This document shows positions 1-6,318 of a DNA stretch of 6,592 nt, piece by piece; positions within the stretch are counted from its first letter, which is position 1; every line of letters starts with the position of its first letter. Where the stretch lies: NCBI GenBank assembly GCA_023227695.1, contig JALNVE010000181.1:1-6592 (forward strand). Reading direction: 5' to 3'. Both the position numbers and the translations under genes were made by a program. The stretch comes from Paludibacteraceae bacterium (GTDB lineage: Bacteria; Bacteroidota; Bacteroidia; Bacteroidales; Paludibacteraceae). Under the pieces are notes generated by a model. The model saw only the letters and a list, made by a program, of their open reading frames with translations. It did no database searches and was not told the DNA's origin.

Positions 1-118
1 ATACAAATATGAGCAAATTGTTGAAAATATTCAATCGTATTTTCATTTAAGTCACCACGCAATTTGACCCATTGACACTTAGTATAGTGAAAATACCACG
101 CAATTTGACCTATACGCC
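1..118 (-). other. unidentified open minus-strand frame running off the window
   Basis: Beyond the broken pseudouridine synthase gene, the minus strand stays open to the window edge in a different frame, reading QWVKLRGDLNENTIEYF and then QQFAHIC. The frame is open from a TAG near 138, about 45 codons, and has no ATG. It could be the interior of another gene joined here by rearrangement, or chance openness. I do not recognise it. Confidence 0.25.
54..110. repeat. 16-bp direct repeat, two copies 41 bp apart
   Basis: ACCACGCAATTTGACC occurs exactly at 54-69 and again at 95-110, with unrelated flanking bases on both sides. The second copy lies at the point where the pseudouridine synthase fragment stops resembling its family (about 105-120). 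The repeat may therefore be a relic of the recombination or insertion that broke that gene. Only two copies are visible and the left one is 53 bp from the window edge, so a longer array to the left cannot be excluded. Confidence 0.8.
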
Positions 119-306
119 AACATTTTTCCTTGTTGAAGTTCTACTTCCCACTCTTTTTTACTGCCTAAATATTCCTGAACCTCCTTAGCTGCAAGCAAGC
201 ACAACGGATGAGGAGTATAATGGAACGGATAGGTGAATTTCTCCGGCAAAGGAATGTCGGAAATGTCATGCTTGAACGTATGTAAAGGAAGAGCTGATGA
301 CACCAT
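79..306 (-). pseudogene. 5' fragment of RluA-family pseudouridine synthase
   Basis: The N-terminal part (HTFKHDISDIPLPEKFTYPF, then HYTPHPLCLLAAKEVQEYL and ending ELQQGKM) matches what I recall of the start of the long Bacteroidetes RluA-type RNA pseudouridine synthases, which convert uridine to pseudouridine in tRNA or rRNA. Those proteins are about 550 residues; this frame stops after 75. The family usually continues GKMFGVLVV. Here the DNA after the ATG at 121-123 reads TTGGCGTATAG where TTTGGCGTA would be expected, as if one T were lost, followed by a stop and then unrelated sequence. The catalytic domain is absent. I take the ATG at 304-306 as the start; a TTG at 322-324 lies in frame upstream but falls inside the -7 box. 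The fragment cannot be active as a synthase. Family assignment is from memory of conserved residues. Confidence 0.65.
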
Positions 307-320
307 AACGATTGTTTTCT

Positions 321-329
321 GCAAAATTA
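321..329 (-). promoter_or_regulatory. Bacteroidetes -7 box upstream of the RluA fragment
   Basis: On the minus strand the sequence reads TAATTTTGC, a perfect match to the Bacteroidetes -7 consensus TAnnTTTG. It ends 14 bases before the fragment's ATG at 304-306, so the transcript would have a very short leader. No good -33 TTTG is seen 19-21 bases upstream. Survival of the native promoter suggests that only the 3' part of the gene was lost. Confidence 0.5.
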
Positions 330-534
330 GAGAATATTTGCGAGATATCCGATGCTAAACTAATATCGTTGAATAGGATCCAAGGGTACACAATCGCTCA
401 GTTGGGGTTTCCAAAGAAAACTCCCTTCGGGTAGCGCAATCCGCAGGACGTTTTGGTAAATGAGGTTTGAGAAATGATAATGGGATAAAAAACTACCTAG
501 CTTGTCATTTCGATACCTGACCTTTTTTATGATC

Positions 535-1455
535 CTATTTGTTGTAGGTACCGGCAATCGTTTTTAATTTCTGTATGGTTACGTCGCATGCTTTTTGGCT
601 GATGTCGCAGCCGATGAATTTGCGGCCAAGTTTTTTACATACTGCTGCCGTTGTTCCCCCGCCAAGGAAAAAGTCGGCTATGGTGTCACCGGGATGGCTA
701 GAAACCTGAATAATTCGGTTAAGAACGGCATCCGGTTTTGGCGTTGCATAGGCTTCAGACAAATCTATTCTTTTGTACGAATCAAGCATTTCAGGTTCAT
801 TCCACAGATTTCCCATGGGAATAACGGTTGAATACCGATAAGGAAGCCCGTCTATGATTCTTACCTCATTGTTTGCCGCCATTTTCTCAAACTGACTAGG
901 AGATACCAGCCAATGCTTTTGTTGGTTTTTGAGGTCTATTTTTACATCTCCAATGGAGCGTATGTCATCTCTTCCTGCAAGAGTGCCATATTCAAAGAGA
1001 GGGACAATGTTTTCCGTGTCTCCGTAAATTTCATTGAAAATGAAATCGTTAGGATTTTTGATATAATAGAGAATTGTATCCATCTGCGAATCATAGTTGG
1101 AATAAAATCCTCTCTTGCCGCTATGCTGACGGTAGATCCTGTTTCTGAAACAACTCGGGCCAAACACTTTGTCCATCAGAATTCTCAAATAGGAATCAAG
1201 TCTCCAGTTGCAATGAATATAGATGCTGCAATTGGATTTAAGCACTCTCTTCATCTCCTCGAACCGAGGTCTGTACCATTCTACCGCTTCTACCGCCGAA
1301 CCGAGGTTGTCGTTATAATCGCCGAAATCCTTTCCAGAATTGTACAGTACGTCACAGTAGATGAGCTGCACATGGTTGTCTGGCATACTCCTCAAAAGCT
1401 CCAGATTGTCACTTTTATAAATAGTAATTGAATCGTCTTTATAGTAGCATTCCAT
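535..1455 (-). CDS. Solitary beta-class DNA methyltransferase (N6-adenine or N4-cytosine)
   Basis: This 306-residue enzyme should transfer a methyl group from S-adenosylmethionine to an exocyclic amino group of adenine or cytosine in a specific DNA site. Motif order is that of the beta class. Motif IV comes first (IYCDVLYNSGKDFGDY, residues 32-47). A central region (about 105-225) with FRNRIYRQHSGKRGFYSNYD and YSTVIPMGNLWNE is the likely target-recognition part. The family's YPTQKP-like box follows (YATPKP). Motif I lies near the C-terminus (DFFLGGGTT, 261-269), then RKFIGCD. Motif IV is DVLY rather than DPPY/DPPF: the two prolines are replaced but the Asp and Tyr are kept. I start at the ATG at 1453-1455 because GGAGG lies 8 bases upstream; a TTG at 1468-1470 is in frame but overlaps that site. 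No endonuclease gene is adjacent. The gene sits between a broken gene and an IS remnant, consistent with acquisition. The target base and site cannot be read from the sequence. Confidence 0.85.
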   Translation of the reverse strand: MECYYKDDSITIYKSDNLELLRSMPDNHVQLIYCDVLYNSGKDFGDYNDNLGSAVEAVEWYRPRFEEMKRVLKSNCSIYIHCNWRLDSYLRILMDKVFGPSCFRNRIYRQHSGKRGFYSNYDSQMDTILYYIKNPNDFIFNEIYGDTENIVPLFEYGTLAGRDDIRSIGDVKIDLKNQQKHWLVSPSQFEKMAANNEVRIIDGLPYRYSTVIPMGNLWNEPEMLDSYKRIDLSEAYATPKPDAVLNRIIQVSSHPGDTIADFFLGGGTTAAVCKKLGRKFIGCDISQKACDVTIQKLKTIAGTYNK

Positions 1456-1463
1456 TATAATTT

Positions 1464-1468
1464 CCTCC
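1464..1468 (-). promoter_or_regulatory. Shine-Dalgarno-like GGAGG before the methyltransferase
   Basis: GGAGG on the minus strand lies 8 bases before the ATG at 1453-1455, ideal classical spacing. Bacteroidetes genes seldom use such sites, and neither phosphorylase nor rho in this window has one. It fixes the start and hints at an origin outside the host lineage, for example a phage or a Firmicute. Confidence 0.55.
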
Positions 1469-1475
1469 AACTGAT

Positions 1476-1750
1476 TAAGAATCTGTTTAAGTTTTAATTA
1501 AAAATAATGTTATAAAAATATGATTTATTGAAGGTCAGATGATTAAGTTATGAAACAATATTCAACTAATCTCACTGATAAACAGCAGCAAGTTATAGAA
1601 ATAATAATAGAACCGCAAAAAAGAAAACGGAGGCTTTGTGAAATAATCATTGATGGATACAGGAAAATCGAAGTTTGAAAGAAAAAGGATTGGGAGATGC
1701 GATTTCGGTGGGTTTATAATATACGAAAAGGGTTGATTAAACAGGTTGTG
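1476..1750 (+). mobile_element. Internally deleted IS5-family element (MITE-like remnant)
   Basis: The left end carries AATCTGTTTAAGTTTTAATT (1481-1500). About 250 bp to the right TTAAACAG (1737-1744) is the inverted complement of CTGTTTAA (1483-1490), as expected for terminal inverted repeats. Between them is a truncated transposase start. A full IS5-type element is roughly 0.9-1.2 kb, so most of the interior is missing. The element ends are approximate because the repeats match well only over the 8-bp core and no target duplication was confirmed. Confidence 0.45.
1550..1678 (+). pseudogene. N-terminal remnant of IS5-type DDE transposase
   Basis: The frame starts MKQYSTNLTDKQQQVIEIII followed by EPQKRKRR. 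It closely resembles the N-terminus of Bacteroidetes IS5-family transposases (typically MKxYxTNLTDxQWQVIExI, then QxRKRKHSLRxI). The usual Trp in KQWQVIE is Gln here. After residue 28 the frame reads EIIIDGY and stops at codon 43. In another frame the next stretch (GLGDAISV) faintly recalls the DGGYRG segment deep inside such enzymes, so an internal deletion may have joined the two ends. It lacks the DDE residues and must be inactive. The family call is from memory of the conserved start. Confidence 0.6.
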
Positions 1751-1855
1751 TCTCACACGGTCACCGTTCAGGCAGATGTTTAAGCGTTCGTTAGTTCAGC
1801 TTAACAAGATTGTTTGTTTTTCTTCCAAAATCACTTTTTCAAATCGAATAAAAAT

Positions 1856-1863
1856 TATCTTTG
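1856..1863 (+). promoter_or_regulatory. Promoter of the nucleoside phosphorylase gene
   Basis: TATCTTTG is a perfect Bacteroidetes -7 box (TAnnTTTG). A T-rich stretch at 1834-1840 is a weak -33 candidate. Transcription would begin near 1868-1870, leaving almost no leader for the ATG at 1873 but a normal one of about 80 bases for the ATG at 1948. This supports the later start. Confidence 0.6.
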
Positions 1864-1947
1864 TAAAAAAGAATGCCCCAAACATGTTGCATTGAGGCTG
1901 TTTGGAAGCCTTTTCAATCTCTATTTATGAAATTCAACTTATTTGAT

Positions 1948-2820
1948 ATGAGAACAATTCCATCTTCCGAATTAATAATAAATGCAGATGGTTCCATATT
2001 TCATTTGCATGTGAAACCTGAACAATTGGCAGATACAGTTGTGTTGGTTGGTGACCCTACAAGGGTCGATATGGTAGCCGGTTTTTTTGATAAAGGCTCC
2101 ATTGAGTGTAATGTCCAGAATCGTGAATTCCATACCATAACAGGCCAATATAAAGGAAAACGTGTGTCATGCGTTTCGCATGGAATAGGTACGGATAATA
2201 TTGACATTGTGTTGACAGAATTGGATGCACTCAAAAATGTAGATTTTGAAAAAAGAACAGAGAAATCCAAATTCACTCAACTGACGCTTGTTCGTGTCGG
2301 AACATCAGGAGGCATACAGCCTTTTTGTCCCGTAGGCTCTTACGTTGTGGCTAAACGTTCCATCGGTTTCGATGGTCTGTTGGGCTACTACAAAGTAGGC
2401 GATGGCGTACTGGATATGGACTTCGAAGAGGCTTTCTGTAAACATACGAAATGGATGCCGCGCTTGGCTCGTCCGTATGTGGTAAGTGCTGATGAGGAGC
2501 TAGTGGAGAGAATCGGCTCGGATATGGTGATGGGTGTGACCATCTCGGCTCCTGGATTTTATGGTCCGCAGGGCCGTTATGTCCGCATTCCTTTGGCCGA
2601 CCCGGATCTGAATGCAAAGATCATGTCGTTCGATTATAATGGTGAAAAAATCACTAACTTTGAAATGGAAAGTTCTGCTCTTGCTGGCTTGTCCAAGTTG
2701 TTGGGACATAAGGCTATGACCGTATGCTGTATCATTGCCGGACGTGTAGACAAGAGTATGAACACCGAATATAAAGGCTCTATCGAGGCCTTGGTGGAGA
2801 AGGTGTTGGAGAGAATTTGA
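1948..2820 (+). CDS. Nucleoside phosphorylase (PNP/UDP phosphorylase family)
   Basis: This 290-residue cytosolic enzyme should cleave a nucleoside with phosphate to a free base and (deoxy)ribose-1-phosphate, in nucleoside salvage. Family motifs are in order: GDPTR (35-39, phosphate binding), HGIGTDNIDIVLTELDAL (from 78, the PNP_UDP signature region), LVRVGTSGGIQP (114-125, with the phosphate-contacting Arg at 116) and TNFEMESSAL (from 236, the Glu-Met-Glu ribose/base-binding segment). The GTSGGIQ form and overall sequence resemble uridine phosphorylase-like Bacteroidales proteins, but substrate choice cannot be settled. The open frame runs back to ATGs at 1927 and 1873. I chose 1948 because homologues, as I recall them, begin about four residues before the PSSELIIN segment, and because of the promoter position. 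tilS follows after 33 bp with no terminator between, so the two are probably co-transcribed. Confidence 0.9.
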   Translation: MRTIPSSELIINADGSIFHLHVKPEQLADTVVLVGDPTRVDMVAGFFDKGSIECNVQNREFHTITGQYKGKRVSCVSHGIGTDNIDIVLTELDALKNVDFEKRTEKSKFTQLTLVRVGTSGGIQPFCPVGSYVVAKRSIGFDGLLGYYKVGDGVLDMDFEEAFCKHTKWMPRLARPYVVSADEELVERIGSDMVMGVTISAPGFYGPQGRYVRIPLADPDLNAKIMSFDYNGEKITNFEMESSALAGLSKLLGHKAMTVCCIIAGRVDKSMNTEYKGSIEALVEKVLERI

Positions 2821-2853
2821 TCCATCGTCTCTGCTTTCAAGAAAAGAAATATT

Positions 2854-4185
2854 ATGTTGTTGATGGAAGAAAAGGTAAAGAGGTTTATTGCAGAACAGAA
2901 TTTGTTTGAAAAGTCTGACAAGATTATTGTCGGCATAAGTGGTGGTTCGGATTCTGTGGCTTTGTTGTCTGTTTTGTGCAGATTGGGCTATCAATGTGTG
3001 GCCGCTCATTGCAATTTTCATCTTCGCGGGGCAGAGTCAGATCGTGATGAGACATTCGTGACAGATTTTGTCAAGAGCTTGGACATACCTTTTTATAAGA
3101 TCGATTTTGATACAAAAAAATATGCCGAGGAGAAGAAACTCTCCATCGAGATGGCGGCGCGCGAATTGCGTTACAACTGGTTTGCCGAAATAAAAGAGAA
3201 GGAGCGTGCCCATTGCATTGCAATTGCGCACCATTCTGATGATGTGGTCGAGACTTTTTTGATTAACCTGACGCGTGGTTCTGGCATTCATGGACTTACG
3301 GGCATTAAGCCTGTCAACGGTGATGTGGTGCGTCCGTTTCTTTGTGTTTCTAGGTCAGACATTCTATCATACATGGAGAAAGAAGGACTTTCTTTTGTAG
3401 AAGATTCTACGAATAAGGATACGATATATGTGCGCAATAAGTTTCGAAATGTGATCATTCCGCTTTTCGAAACCATTAATCCAGCATTCCGAGAGTCTCT
3501 TCTTCAGACAATGGGAAATTTGCAGTCGGCAGAGCAGTTTATTACCGATAACATGCGTGCGACATTGGCAGATATCATGGTGCAGGATGGAGATTGGTGG
3601 TCTATCCATATTGATCGTTTGCATGAGGCAGGAAATGAAAAATTCCTCCTTTTTGAAATGCTGCAGTCGTATGGGTTTACCCCTTCGGTTGTGAATGACA
3701 TCTATGATGGGCTGGACGGAATTTCCGGTAAACAATACTTTTCAGAGAATTACAGAATCCAAAAGGATAGAAGTAGGTTAATACTGTCTCAGAAATCAGA
3801 AAAATTGGATGAGTTCTATACTTTAGAAGAGGGTTCTTCAAAGATATCTGTCCCTTTAAATTTGACTTTTGAACAGAAACCTGTTTCTGAAATTGTTATT
3901 CACAAGGATAAAAATCATTGCTATTTGGATATGTCGCGTTTGAAATTTCCGTTGACTATCAGAAAATGGAAAGACGGCGATCTCTTTGTTCCTTTTGGAA
4001 TGAAAGGTAAAAAGAAGGTCAGCGATTATTTTGTCGATAATCATTTTTCTCTTTATCAGAAAGAACAAACTTGGTTGCTTTTGTCTGGAGATGAGATAGT
4101 TTGGTTGATAGGAGAACGTAGCGATGACCGATATAGAATACGCAAGGATACCACTTCTGTGTTAGAATTATATTATTTTAAATAA
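2854..4185 (+). CDS. tilS: tRNA(Ile)-lysidine synthetase TilS
   Basis: TilS ligates lysine to cytidine 34 of the CAU-anticodon tRNA-Ile, using ATP, so that it is charged with Ile and reads AUA codons; it is essential in most bacteria. The 443-residue protein has the full layout. The N-terminal PP-loop ATPase has SGGSDS at 29-34, then AAHCNFHLRG and SIEMAARELRY. AHHSDDVVETFLINLTRG follows (from about 125), then DSTNKDTIYVRNKFR. A middle helical region comes next. The C-terminal TilS_C domain starts near residue 367 (LTIRKWKDGDLFVPFGMKGK, then KKVSDYF) and runs to the end. An in-frame ATG at 2863 (residue 4) is an equally possible start. The gene lies 33 bp after the phosphorylase gene with no promoter seen between. 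A 180-bp gap with rho promoters follows. Confidence 0.95.
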   Translation: MLLMEEKVKRFIAEQNLFEKSDKIIVGISGGSDSVALLSVLCRLGYQCVAAHCNFHLRGAESDRDETFVTDFVKSLDIPFYKIDFDTKKYAEEKKLSIEMAARELRYNWFAEIKEKERAHCIAIAHHSDDVVETFLINLTRGSGIHGLTGIKPVNGDVVRPFLCVSRSDILSYMEKEGLSFVEDSTNKDTIYVRNKFRNVIIPLFETINPAFRESLLQTMGNLQSAEQFITDNMRATLADIMVQDGDWWSIHIDRLHEAGNEKFLLFEMLQSYGFTPSVVNDIYDGLDGISGKQYFSENYRIQKDRSRLILSQKSEKLDEFYTLEEGSSKISVPLNLTFEQKPVSEIVIHKDKNHCYLDMSRLKFPLTIRKWKDGDLFVPFGMKGKKKVSDYFVDNHFSLYQKEQTWLLLSGDEIVWLIGERSDDRYRIRKDTTSVLELYYFK

Positions 4186-4201
4186 AAAAGGTAGAAAAAG
4201 A

Positions 4202-4234
4202 TTTCATCAGAATAAAAAATCCCTCTATATTTGC
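4202..4234 (+). promoter_or_regulatory. Distal rho promoter
   Basis: TATATTTGC (4226-4234) is a perfect Bacteroidetes -7 box. TTTC (4202-4205) lies 20 bases upstream at the -33 position. Transcription should start near 4240, giving a leader of about 155 nt before the rho ATG at 4396. This is the best promoter match in the window. Confidence 0.65.
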
Positions 4235-4256
4235 AACGTATTTATTACCCTTTTGG

Positions 4257-4282
4257 ACTACTTATTATTTTCTTTTAGTAGT
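4257..4282 (+). promoter_or_regulatory. Small hairpin in the rho leader
   Basis: ACTACT (4257-4262) and AGTAGT (4277-4282) form a 6-bp stem with a 14-nt U-rich loop, about 20 bases into the predicted leader. It is too weak to be a terminator by itself. It could shape access to the leader RNA, but no function is shown. Confidence 0.25.
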
Positions 4283-4325
4283 TAGGTCAATAATCAAACA
4301 ATTTTTTTAAGAGGCTAAATATCAG

Positions 4326-4376
4326 ATGAAAGATATCTGCATGTTTAGTGTGTATTTAGTTATTTTTGAAAAATAA
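4326..4376 (+). CDS. Possible 16-residue upstream ORF in the rho leader
   Basis: ATG at 4326 opens a 16-codon frame (MKDICMFSVYLVIFEK) ending in TAA at 4374-4376, 19 bases before the rho ATG. AAGAGG at 4309-4314 could serve as a ribosome site. It would be transcribed from the distal promoter but not from the proximal one. E. coli rho also has a leader peptide gene (rhoL), though the sequences are unrelated. It is short enough to arise by chance. Confidence 0.3.
   Translation: MKDICMFSVYLVIFEK
4361..4368 (+). promoter_or_regulatory. Possible proximal rho -7 box
   Basis: TATTTTTG matches TAnnTTTG and would start transcription near 4374, leaving a leader of about 22 nt. No good -33 element is seen 19-21 bases upstream (TTTA at 4344-4347 is too close), so it is weaker than the distal candidate. 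AT-rich DNA gives such matches by chance. Confidence 0.35.
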
Positions 4377-4395
4377 ACAATCCTTTATAGATTTT

Positions 4396-6252
4396 ATGTA
4401 TAGTATTCTTCAGTTACAAGAAAAAACGCTTGTTGAATTAAAAGCCATAGCAAGGCAGATTGGAATTAAAAAGGTAGATTCATATCACAAAAAAGAGCTG
4501 GTCGATGAGATTATGAAAGAGCAATCTAAGTCACCTTCAACTTCTGAAGATGTGAATATTACTGATGAAAATTCTAAAGAAGCTGAGGTTCCTATGACAG
4601 ACGAGAATGATGATGTGTTGATGAAAAATCCTAATTCACAAGAAACGGATGAGAATATGGAAGGTTCTGCCGATCAAGAAAATACTTCTAATCAAGAATC
4701 GAATTTCCAGAATAGAGGATATCATAATCAGCAATTCCAAAATCAGAGATATAATAACAATAATAATTATCAACGAAATAACAACAATAACGGTCACATC
4801 ATCGGACGTGGAGGTTTGGATACCATGTCGGCAGGAAACCCTGCAGCCGCTATTGCTCGTATGATATTGAATAAGAAGAAAGGTATCGTTACTCCTGATC
4901 CGCTTCCAAATCAAAATCCTCCTAAGAAAGAGGAGGAGATAATCAAACCGGTTGAAGGAAAGAACAACGAACCAGCATCTGATGAGAGATCTCCGTATGT
5001 GATCCAACAGATCAACATGTACAACAACATCTCTCAACAACCAATGCAGCAGCCACTGCAGAATAACCAACCTCAGCCGCAGAACCAACCACAACATCAG
5101 GAACCACAGTCAAAGCCTAAAATGTACGATTTTGATGATTTGATTACAGGCGAAGGTGTTTTGGAAATTATGCCTGATGGTTTCGGTTTCTTGCGTTCAT
5201 CAGACTACAACTATCTGAATTCTCCAGATGATATATATGTTTCTCAATCTCAAATTAAGTTATTTGGATTGAAGACGGGAGATGTTATCTCCGGAGCTAT
5301 TCGTCCACCAAAGGAGGGTGAGAAGTATTTCCCACTTATCCGTATGGATAAAATCAATGCACGTTCTCCGGAATATGTACGTGACCGTGTGCCGTTCGAC
5401 CATCTGACTCCACTTTTCCCTGACGAGAAGTTCAATTTGACAGGTGGACGTAATTCCAACATTTCAGTTCGTACAGTCGATTTGTTCTGTCCTATAGGTA
5501 AAGGTCAGCGTGGACTTATCGTTGCACAGCCTAAGACAGGTAAGACAGTCCTTTTGAAGGATATCGCAAACGCAATTTCACAAAACCATCCTGAGGTTTA
5601 CATGATCATCCTTTTGATCGATGAACGTCCTGAGGAGGTTACCGATATGGCCCGCAGTGTAAAAGCAGAGGTTATCGCTTCTACTTTTGATGAGCCTGCA
5701 GAGCGTCATGTGAAGATCGCCAGCATCGTTTTGGAAAAAGCAAAACGTATGGTTGAGTGCGGTCATGACGTGGTTATCTTGCTTGACTCCATCACCCGTT
5801 TGGCTCGTGCTTATAACATGGTTTCTCCTGCATCAGGTAAGGTGCTTTCTGGAGGTGTTGATGCCAACGCATTGCACAAGCCAAAACGTTTCTTCGGAGC
5901 TGCCCGTAACATCGAGAATGGCGGTAGTTTGACAATCATCGCAACCGCTCTTACCGATACTGGTTCAAAGATGGATGATGTGATTTTCGAGGAGTTCAAG
6001 GGTACTGGTAATATGGAGTTGCAGCTTGATCGTAAGTTGGCCAACAAACGTATCTATCCAGCCGTTGATATCATGGCTTCTAGTACGCGTCGTGACGACT
6101 TATTACAGGGTGATGATACAATCCGTAGAATGTGGATTCTTCGCCGTTATTTGTCAGATATGAACTCAATAGAGGCAATGGAATTCTTAAAAGATCGTCT
6201 TGAAAAGACCCGTAACAACGAGGAGTTCTTGGCTTCCATGAACAGTGACTAA
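4396..6252 (+). CDS. rho: Transcription termination factor Rho with Asn/Gln-rich insert
   Basis: Rho is a hexameric RNA helicase that binds nascent RNA and, using ATP, releases RNA polymerase. The 618-residue protein has a Rho_N helical domain (about 3-42, LVELKAIARQIGIKK), a low-complexity acidic then Asn/Gln/Pro-rich segment (about 45-245), the cold-shock-like RNA-binding domain (252-325, GEGVLEIMPDGFGFL) and the RecA-like motor. The motor shows Walker A AQPKTGKT (377-384), LLIDERPEEVTDM, Walker B VVILLDS (459-465), ALTDTGSKMDDVIFEEFKGT and an SSTRRDDLL arginine-finger region. E. coli Rho has 419 residues; the extra length is the insert, which is typical of Bacteroidetes. The frame is open to a TTG at 4366, but I start at the ATG at 4396 because family members begin MYxIxQL. 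There is no Shine-Dalgarno sequence, as is usual here. All catalytic motifs appear intact. Confidence 0.97.
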   Translation: MYSILQLQEKTLVELKAIARQIGIKKVDSYHKKELVDEIMKEQSKSPSTSEDVNITDENSKEAEVPMTDENDDVLMKNPNSQETDENMEGSADQENTSNQESNFQNRGYHNQQFQNQRYNNNNNYQRNNNNNGHIIGRGGLDTMSAGNPAAAIARMILNKKKGIVTPDPLPNQNPPKKEEEIIKPVEGKNNEPASDERSPYVIQQINMYNNISQQPMQQPLQNNQPQPQNQPQHQEPQSKPKMYDFDDLITGEGVLEIMPDGFGFLRSSDYNYLNSPDDIYVSQSQIKLFGLKTGDVISGAIRPPKEGEKYFPLIRMDKINARSPEYVRDRVPFDHLTPLFPDEKFNLTGGRNSNISVRTVDLFCPIGKGQRGLIVAQPKTGKTVLLKDIANAISQNHPEVYMIILLIDERPEEVTDMARSVKAEVIASTFDEPAERHVKIASIVLEKAKRMVECGHDVVILLDSITRLARAYNMVSPASGKVLSGGVDANALHKPKRFFGAARNIENGGSLTIIATALTDTGSKMDDVIFEEFKGTGNMELQLDRKLANKRIYPAVDIMASSTRRDDLLQGDDTIRRMWILRRYLSDMNSIEAMEFLKDRLEKTRNNEEFLASMNSD

Positions 6253-6285
6253 TTATCTTCTTTTATAGAAGAGATTTAATAAATC

Positions 6286-6318
6286 AAAAGGCAGGTAGAG
6301 ATTCTATCTGCCTTTTTT
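6286..6318 (+). terminator. Intrinsic terminator after rho
   Basis: GGCAGGTAGA (6290-6299) pairs with TCTATCTGCC (6303-6312) across a 3-nt loop, with a single G-U wobble. The stem is flanked by AAAA on the left and followed by six T residues (6313-6318). It lies 34 bases after the rho stop and closes the plus-strand block. A second small stem, TCTTCT/AGAAGA (6256-6272), lies just upstream. Confidence 0.9.

Larger units (their letters stand above)
1471..1870. other. Non-coding AT-rich interval between divergent genes
   Basis: This 400-bp gap separates the minus-strand methyltransferase from the plus-strand phosphorylase. It holds an IS5-type remnant (about 1476-1750) and the phosphorylase promoter (1856-1863). 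The 64-codon minus-strand frame at 1562-1756 is rich in Phe, Tyr and Ile, lies antisense to the transposase remnant and does not look like a protein. No clear TAnnTTTG box for the methyltransferase was found. The palindrome TTTTAATTAAAA lies at 1492-1503. Confidence 0.6.

Noticed and set aside
54..110. CRISPR array from the 16-bp repeat
   Set aside because: Only two short copies are visible, the repeat overlaps a former coding region, and no cas genes are present.
360..557. 65-codon minus-strand frame between the methyltransferase and the RluA fragment
   Set aside because: Its start overlaps the end of the methyltransferase in another frame, it resembles no family I know, and nothing supports translation. 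The 325-534 gap is left as non-coding.
913..1431. 172-codon plus-strand frame
   Set aside because: It lies wholly antisense to the methyltransferase, whose motifs are clear; it shows no recognisable domain.
1789..1799. CGTTAGTTCAG, resembling the D-arm region of a tRNA
   Set aside because: Only 11 bases match and no acceptor stem, anticodon arm or T-arm can be folded around it, so neither a tRNA nor a convincing attachment-site fragment is supported.
1873..1947. N-terminal extension of the phosphorylase from ATG 1873 or 1927
   Set aside because: The -7 box at 1856-1863 leaves almost no leader for 1873, and as I recall the family begins shortly before PSSELIIN, favouring 1948. The ATG at 1927 is not excluded.
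2500..3021. 173-codon minus-strand frame across the phosphorylase and tilS junction
   Set aside because: It is antisense to two well-supported genes and has no family features.
4636..5097. 153-codon minus-strand frame
   Set aside because: It is the antisense shadow of the low-complexity Asn/Gln-rich part of rho; its Leu/Ile-rich composition follows from that.
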